From: Dichomitus squalens LYAD-421 SS1
Lineage: Eukaryota; Basidiomycota; Agaricomycetes; Polyporales; Polyporaceae
DNA: 38,414 nt
NCBI RefSeq assembly: GCF_000275845.1
Contig: NW_006766931.1
Span: 197,702-236,115 of the forward strand
Direction: 5' to 3'
Positions 31,946 to 38,414 of this stretch are shown here, piece by piece (position 1 is the stretch's first letter; each line of letters begins with the position of its first letter). The position numbers were made by a program, and so were the translations under genes. The notes beneath the pieces were generated by a model. The model saw nothing but the letters and a program-made list of their open reading frames with translations, was not told the origin of the DNA and did no database searches.

Positions 31946-34916
31946 TTATTGAGGGACGACGGAAGAAGACGTTCCGCCAAGCGCACCATCCGCTTCGCTA
32001 GTCTCAACTCCTCCGGCGCCCTCACCCACGACACCCAAGTCGGCACCAGGCGGACGGACGGATGGAGCGTCCTGGACCACTCCTGCGGAGCCGGTAAGGG
32101 ACTCGGGGAAACGCACGACTTTCGTGGATGTCAGCGCACGGCCCTTCGCGGCAAGGTGCGTCGCGATCTCGTCCTCGGCAGGGAAGTGGACCGTGCGTGC
32201 GGACAAGGAAACGGGCGTCTGTGCGCCGGAGTCCGTGTGTGGGACGGAAACGTCACCGGGGGTCTGCGCACCGGAAGGTGGCAGGACGAGCTCGTCGACG
32301 GACGCTACGAGAACGGGGGACGCGTTGGGGCTGCGAATGGCGCGGCTTGGGACGTTGAGGGTGAGGGAGGGCAGTTGTGTCGCTGTTCGTGCGTCGTCTG
32401 CGGTAGCGTCTTCGCATGGAATCTTGACATCGCGTTGTGCGAGAGATCAGGTTCTGCGGGCCAGCGGGGATAGGCAAAGGTGGTTACGTACATGGACCGC
32501 GCTCGTGCTCTCTTCCTCCTTCAGCTCGTGCGACCGGGGAGCCGGCGGCAAGGTCGCCGTCACGTCGCTAAGCATCGCCGCCGGGCCCAGTTCAGGAACG
32601 CGCTCCTCCATTTTCGCACCATTCCGCGACATCGTCACGGGCCCGGTCAACCCAGTGTTGACTTCTTGCGTCCCTCGCTCCACGTCTCGCTCCTCCGTGA
32701 TTGGGGAGCCCGGTCGAGTGATCTCCGCGGGAGTGCGGCGGGCCCAGAGCAGCCAGTCTGGCGTGTTCGTGGTGCGCGAAGTCCATGTGTGTGAGAGCGA
32801 GATAGTCCGCGAGCGGACATTGCGCCCGAAGGAGAAGAACGGGATGGACAGGCCATCTGGGGAAGACAGACAGAATGTCAGGACCTTCGACAACGTGTGG
32901 GCGCGCGGGAGAACGGGGGGCGTACGTATGATGATTGATCCGAGTACGACGAAGGAGACGATGGCTTGTAGCGTCGCAGCAAGCGTTTCAGCCTGATCTT
33001 GCGGCGGAGATTGAGGAGTCGGTAACTCCGTAACGGCCAACGTGGAGACGAAAATCGCTCCGACACCCATCTGACATACGCGATGCGGAAATAGTTAGTG
33101 AGCGACATGAGGAATGGTATCTGCAAGGATATCACTCACGGGACCTATTGCAGAACAATCAGACTGACGATGTCGCGAAGGAACAGTAGGCGCACGCACC
33201 AAAGTGACCGGAGAAGAGCGCTTCTCTCCATGAAGCGATCTCCGGGACCCATGGATAGAGTAACAAAAGTGGCGGGTTCCGACGCAATAGCATCACAGCG
33301 AGGAACACGATGAAGAGCCGCCAAGGTGTGAGATCAAGCTCGGGCGCGTTGAACATGTTGAACGGCATCCAAGCGCCGATATAGATGAAACAGCCGCAGT
33401 TCAGCACGAGGTCAATGACCGAAGAGAAGATCTCGTCTTCGATTTGCGTGTTGAAGTGGCCGTCCCAGCTGATAGCGGAGCCTACAAAAGATGGTACGTG
33501 AGGTATGAACAGTCACTCTAGCATGGGAAGCATACCGGCGGCGAAGGCAGCGAGTAGGTCATCACTTCCCAGCGTGCGTGTGATTCCGACCGTGAACAGA
33601 GCTAATGCCAGATACTGAGCTACGTAAGACTCTCTGTCAATGAAGCCCTTCTTGTGCGAGAACTTCATGAAGTGGGAGAAACCAAGGCCTGTCTCATAGT
33701 CAGCAGTCCTTCGCTAGCTCGAGTATATCGCTGGAGACCCACCCAAAACACCACCGATAACGGTGCCCAGGATCACTTGATCTGCTCTGGCGTTGAATGG
33801 AAGATGACATGCCACGCAAAAACGGGAACGTACATAGCCAACCCACAAGGAACCACTCTCCGACGGCGACTCGGGTGGAGCTTTCAATTGTCAGATATAT
33901 CGAGATACTGAGGAAGGGATAGGCGAGGCCATCATTGGCAGCAGACTCAGCCGAGAGAAGGCGACGAAGGTTCAGTGGAACATGCTTGGTAGCAAACTTG
34001 CCCCCTAGTTCGATATGTTAGGAGCAACGCACAGCCACTTCATGAAATGGGACATACCGACGATAGCGGCCGAGATGATGGGGTCTGTAGGCGTCAAGCA
34101 TGCCGCAATGACCATGGAGGAGATGAAGTTGAGATTAGGGAACACAACGAAGATCACCGCTTTGGGACAGACGACGTCAGGAACATCGCGATAGAAGACA
34201 GACTCAGCGACGCACCTGCAACCACTAACCAGCCGAACGCCATGGTGGGGACGACCATGATGAGGAGACTCTTGGCATGGTCAGCGAGATAGGATTGTGG
34301 GAGTTCGACACCTATGGCGAAGAGCCCAGCAGCAAGAGTGATTCTCGTAACCTCGAGCGTAATGGTGTTCACGTCTCCGCCCCAGGAGCGTGGGTTGAAT
34401 GCGTTAGCGCAGTACGGTCCAAATATGACGCCGCAAGCTGTTCCGAGAACAACTTCGTTGATATAGAGCTACGCAGAACGTATATCGCGATGAGCGAACA
34501 CGAAGTAGACCGACAGCATTCATACACACCTTCTCTTTGACCAGTAGTGAGAACATAGAGAACTTCAAAGTACGTCAGACAGCAGAACACCGCATAGCAC
34601 AACGGGCAGCACTCAAAATCCTTTCGCATGAAATGGAGGTCATTCTTGAGACACTCCTAACTCGACCATGCGCGCTGGAGGGCGCTCAAGGCTCGGGAAC
34701 GGAAGAGGTATGCTTGCCCAAAGACCTTCCATCTCTTTCACAAAGAGTGATTCCAAGGGATACACGTCGTGTAAGGCTTCAATGCGGTACTCACCGCAAC
34801 CACGAACCCTCCTATGACCATGTAGGCTAAACCCGGGTCGGTGACCTGACAGGCGAGTTTGTGAACTGAATAACATGAGAGGATGGCACACGGACTTCTA
34901 TGAGATGGAGATGCAT
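31946..34916 (-). CDS. Plasma-membrane Na+/H+ antiporter, Nha1/Sod2 type (CPA1 family)
   Basis: A secondary transporter that exports Na+ or K+ in exchange for protons, for salt and pH homeostasis. Thirteen exons on minus: 34916-34896, 34845-34795, 34562-34530, 34468-34216, 34159-34058, 34004-33834, 33781-33743, 33688-33536, 33481-33200, 33144-33140, 33070-32926, 32856-32492 and 32422-31946. Frames join to 698 residues. Hallmarks are GGFVVAFSMFSLLVKEK near the start, LTPTDP (141-146), ESAANDGLAYPF (173-184) with the conserved Asp178, GSDDLLAAFAAGSAISWDG, FIYIGAWMPF, GHFGPMGVGAIFVS and HGLSIPFFSFGR. A long hydrophilic tail follows, as in Nha1. Exon 10 is only 5 nt. Weak points are the first donor (GTCCGT), AAG acceptors at three introns, the last splice (acceptor GTCAAG rather than a nearby CAG that gives another frame), and the far C-terminus. 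Confidence 0.92.
33140..33144 (-). other. 5-nt micro-exon of the Na+/H+ antiporter
   Basis: The five bases GTCCC lie between an acceptor (CAATAG) and a donor (GTGAGT), with introns of 55 nt (33145-33199) and 69 nt (33071-33139). They complete Gly369 and give Pro370, restoring the conserved GHFGPMGVG motif and the reading frame. Without them the frame breaks and the Pro is lost. Confidence 0.85.
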
Positions 34917-36600
34917 AGCTTGAAGGCGTTTTGCTGCGTTTGATGTTTATGTGAGGCTGCCGTTCTGAGTCCACAACTATTGAACAGAGAAGATTGCGAG
35001 GATAGTTATAGACGATGAGGCGCAGAGAGTAACTTAGGATTCGCCGAAACAGCGGACCTAGGCATCCGCTCCGGTCACGTAGCGCCCGACAAGTGCTAAT
35101 GACGTAACTCTTACTTTGTTCACCCCACGCAGGCAGTCGGGTGTTTTCGACCAGAGAAAAGTCGATGAAAAAGGAGAGACGAGGAAATCACCCATGAAAG
35201 CGTGGCTTTTCTGAACAAAAGTCTGAAGAACAGTTGCCTCTCATTTATGTCGTCGACTTTTCTCCGATCAATAATATGCGAATGCCTGCCGTGCCCCGAA
35301 CTATCACTCACGTCCGAATCCTGGCAAGTACAGCAATGAAGAGGTCCTTAAGATACACAATCACCTCCGCGAATACGAGCTCTCCCTCTCTGGCCTGCGC
35401 GCAGCTCTGAAGACAGCAAGAGAGGCTGTTTAAATGCCAAAGTGCAAGACGCACTCCTACGGAATCATGCAATGCGCAGTAGTATCCCAATTGTTGCCTC
35501 TCGGATGGCATATTCCAGATCAAACAATATTAGCATGGTGTCGCATACACGACGGGCATTGGCCAATGCCCCGGACCCAAACTGGGACAGAGAAATGGCC
35601 TGGGAATGGATGCCTGTCACAGGTTATGTCCCAAACACCGCGTGAAGCGCCGGATTACGGAGGTTAGGGAACAAGGAGAGGATGAGCACATTACCACCGC
35701 ATTCCCAGCATGTTCCCACCACATTACACTGGATTAGGGGATGTCATGGTATTAACTGCCTTCCGCTCACATTCCGTGCATTTTCCCCACATATTACTTA
35801 GACATTGCGCACCCTGCGTAACATGGGATCAAATGGGATATCCACTTTTGTACCATAATTATCATTTGTATTCATATGAGGTTTGCAGTTCGGCACCTCA
35901 TATATGTCCCAATATAGGCAGGTGGTTGGTTATTGGCTTTTGGGCCAGCGAGAACATATATTCATATGCGGAATATATATATTCGAAAGCCGACTCTTTG
36001 ACGCTACAGCCCAAGTACTAGTGTCTAAGAATCTGTAGACCAGCCTAATAAAACACCCCATTTATACCATGCGCCACAGTCAAAATGCGGTGATGTCCTA
36101 CAACTGATCCAGACATTAAGCAAAGCTGAGACAGCATGCACAATACCAAACACACACACCTAACTGCGCATATATGCAACGACAATGTCAGTATATGGGT
36201 GCTGCTTGGGCAATATTAGCAGTTTGCTATCAAGCTGAGACTTCAGAGACTCACCATCAAGTTACGATGAATGCTGGACAACAGCCGGGCCTACTAGATG
36301 CTATCAGACTCCATGCAAAGACTTTGTATACAACATCAGAAGACTCACCATTGCCCTGATTAGTAGATGTACCTATAAGAGCCTGCAAACGCCTGCATAG
36401 TGAGACTTGGACATCAGCTGACATCCGGAAGTCAATGGTCAGTACGTACCAAGAAGAGGGCAGGCACAAGGCTCGAGGGAATGGAAGAAGTATGAAGTCA
36501 AGTTGCCTATGCATGCGATGTCGCCGTGTTAGACTGATATGGGGTCAGGCGACGACGACGTCATCGCGGTCAGATAACTTGATGATTTTGGACAGGCAAG
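34917..36600. other. Intergenic and AT-rich repeat-like region
   Basis: The first ~500 nt should include the antiporter promoter. From about 35.65 kb the composition becomes AT-rich, with short palindromic runs such as CATATGAGGT...ACCTCATATATG (about 35873-35905) and a TATATATA tract near 35970. A motif ATTCCCAGCATG recurs near 35700 and 36741, suggesting related repeat sequence on both sides. No coding region is supported. Confidence 0.5.
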
Positions 36601-36924
36601 TCCCCCTTGCGATAGCAATCTGCCAAAGCCGTTGGGGATGTGGAGGGAATCTGGAGAGAATGTGCATGTTCCCAGCAGATCCCCATCAAGGGGGAATATA
36701 CTGAGGAATCCGTGGGGAACATGCGCGGGATACGTAGATTCCCAGCATGGTCCCTGCCGACGTAATCTGGCGCTTCACGCAGTGAAAGCCTAGCTCCGGA
36801 CCTGAGCCATCCGGCGCTAAAATTCCTAAAGGGAAATACTAAGGCTGACAAAGCCAATGACATAAGCATATATACCCTTGTTGGACAGTCTCGAGCGCCA
36901 ATATCCTCTTTATGGTATCAGAGC
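36601..36924 (+). mobile_element. Ty1/copia-type LTR end with primer binding site
   Basis: TGGTATCAGAGC at 36913-36924 matches the common Ty1/copia primer binding site, complementary to the 3' end of initiator tRNA-Met. About 40 nt upstream a TATA-like ATATATA (36868-36874) could be the LTR promoter. The 5' boundary of the LTR is not identifiable, and I see no second copy of it in the window. The preceding stretch repeats GGGAA/TTCCC motifs. Confidence 0.55.
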
Positions 36925-37973
36925 GCCCGCTGGCTCGGGTCCGGAGCTAGGCATTGGGACATGACCCCCAGTGAGAATCGACATGGGCTTGGCTGTTTTA
37001 GGTCGCTTAGTGCTGTTATTAGTGGGGAACCCCGACCATAATCTCAATTCTACTGATTTCCCTACTTTGGCTGCATGCAGCTGGATAAGGTGGTATGGTC
37101 GCACGATGCCATACAACCATACGCCGGGTCATCTAGTATGTCATCGGTTGCGGCTGGTTGCGCTCGAGTCGCGCTGGGTCTGGTTGGGCAGGGATGGTTG
37201 TCGTCGATACATGTCATTGAATGTGAATTGATTGATACTGTATACAGTTGGATGTCATCGTACGGCTACACGTTACGATACAGTTACGAACAGAAATAGC
37301 GGAATGGACAGGGACCAGAGTGAAAACAGTTGGATTTGGTGGGATACAAATGGGATCAGCGTCTCCGAGTCATGCCACTGGCGTGCATACCATGCGGCCG
37401 TGGAGCTGCCCGGATGCGAGCCACCGACACAGGTGGGAGGGCGACACTGCCGACATTGGACTTGAACACGCTTGATTGTGATACTTGGGGTAACCTGAAG
37501 GTGGGCTCATCAGTAGGGATCGGCAATGGGACTCAATAGCGGTGCTCCACACGTACCGTCTACGATGGAACAACACATCCGAGTTTCTGTGTTGACAAAA
37601 GATCAGCCAGGCACAGGAACATATTTAGGAACCCTGCAATCTGAGGGACTTGAAGTCTTGTACTAGTAGTGCACCCTGAAGGCCTTCAGCATGCCTTTCC
37701 CATCCATGTACCATTTGCGGGAGTAACCCACCTACAACAGCAAGCGAACCTGGTACCTAACACTAACACTGTGAGTGAGTTGAACGGTACATACTTTGCG
37801 CCCTTCAGGTCAGGTGGGGGAGGCCACTGCGTTGTCTTGCGAGGTGCGCACATTGTTTCCGTCGCTGTTGTCTGCATGATCGTGTCGGGAGGCTGTGTCA
37901 AGGGGACAGTGACTGCGAAAGCGACGTAGTGGGAGATGATAAACTCGGGGCTGTGAAGACAAGGATTAGATCC
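36925..37973. other. Probable retroelement-derived non-coding region
   Basis: Follows the primer binding site, so it may be the start of a decayed element's internal region. Open frames are short (under 90 codons). I recognise no gag, protease, integrase or reverse-transcriptase motif. Confidence 0.4.
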
Positions 37974-38414
37974 GACTAGAGTCGAAGCAAGATCTTCAGT
38001 CAGTAAGGAAAGACTATATTGCAGTAACCAACTGTACCTAGAGTCGAAGCAAGACTACAAAGGTTAAGTAAGTAACTACAAGTTAGAGGTAGATATAATG
38101 AAGTACTCACTCTTCAGTCAGTAAGGAAAGACTGAAGAGGGAGAACGCAATCTGAAGTCCTTATATACTACAGAGAAGTGTCCATGACTAATCGAAGAGT
38201 GGTTAGTCACATGTACCATAGTGCGATGAATAATACAATGACAAAAGAATTGCGACATATCGCACCATAGGATGAGTAAGAGATGAGTAAGGCATAGACC
38301 TGTCTAGACCGTTCTGGAGTAGTACGGATTGTCCTAGACAGTACCAGAAGAGTCCGGAAGCATAGCTATAGTACACGAGCAGAGAGTCCCAAATATAGGT
38401 AACATACTACATAA
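37974..38414 (-). mobile_element. LTR-like segment in minus orientation, running off the window
   Basis: Read on minus, a TATATAA box (38167-38161) is followed by alternating short repeats. A 17-base module occurs at 37976-37992 and 38038-38054; a 23-base module occurs at 37993-38015 and 38111-38133. The latter sits in a hairpin with a 10-bp stem CTCTTCAGTC (38110-38139 region). A tandem GATGAGTAAG pair lies near 38271-38291. This promoter-plus-repeat architecture resembles a fungal LTR, but ends, primer site and coding region are not seen. Confidence 0.45.

Noticed and set aside
32253..32477. Alternative last exon of the antiporter using the CAG acceptor at 32454
   Set aside because: It gives a strongly Arg-rich tail typical of an out-of-frame read; the GTCAAG acceptor at 32423 gives a longer, more ordinary tail. 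Kept as a stated uncertainty.

Overview
The window looks like a piece of an Agaricomycete (mushroom-forming basidiomycete) genome, most likely a wood-decay fungus of the Polyporales type. The evidence is genes packed with short GT-AG introns (mostly 49-86 nt), very small exons, an alcohol/methanol oxidase of the wood-rot type, F-box-like and NmrA-like relics, and Ty1/copia-type LTR pieces. All calls come from reading the sequence; no database search was possible.

Layout. Positions 1-62 are an ATA microsatellite. Positions 936-4913 hold a divergent pair of unnamed single-pass membrane proteins: a cysteine-rich receptor-like protein on the minus strand and a protein with a long cytosolic tail on the plus strand. 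Positions 6078-8638 hold an intact 14-exon GMC alcohol oxidase (plus). Positions 9384-10567 hold a frameshifted F-box-like gene. Positions 12086-13863 hold SSL1, the p44 subunit of TFIIH (minus), sharing a 616-nt divergent promoter with a cinnamyl-type zinc alcohol dehydrogenase at 14480-15722 (plus).

From about 15.7 to 29.3 kb the window is gene-poor. It holds an eroded NmrA-like pseudogene (16.2-17.1 kb), one small basidiomycete-type hypothetical gene (18.85-19.45 kb), three inverted-repeat elements (23.64-24.18 and 25.14-25.56 kb) and a 290-nt N gap. That gap is flanked on both sides by the same ~514 bp, so it is almost certainly an unmerged contig overlap.

Positions 29282-31414 encode an acyl-CoA oxidase ending in a peroxisomal SHL tripeptide (plus). 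It converges on a 13-exon Na+/H+ antiporter of the Nha1/Sod2 type at 31946-34916 (minus), which contains a 5-nt micro-exon. From 35 kb to the end there are AT-rich repeats, a copia-type primer binding site without a visible partner LTR, and an LTR-like segment in the opposite orientation.

The recognised genes are mostly independent housekeeping or metabolic functions: transcription/repair (SSL1), ion homeostasis (antiporter), peroxisomal beta-oxidation (acyl-CoA oxidase), H2O2-producing alcohol oxidation and aldehyde/alcohol interconversion. I see no convincing biosynthetic cluster. The most interesting items are the micro-exon, the in-frame intron of the alcohol oxidase, the recurrent AAG splice acceptors, the inverted-repeat elements, the false gap and the uncharacterised membrane-protein pair.
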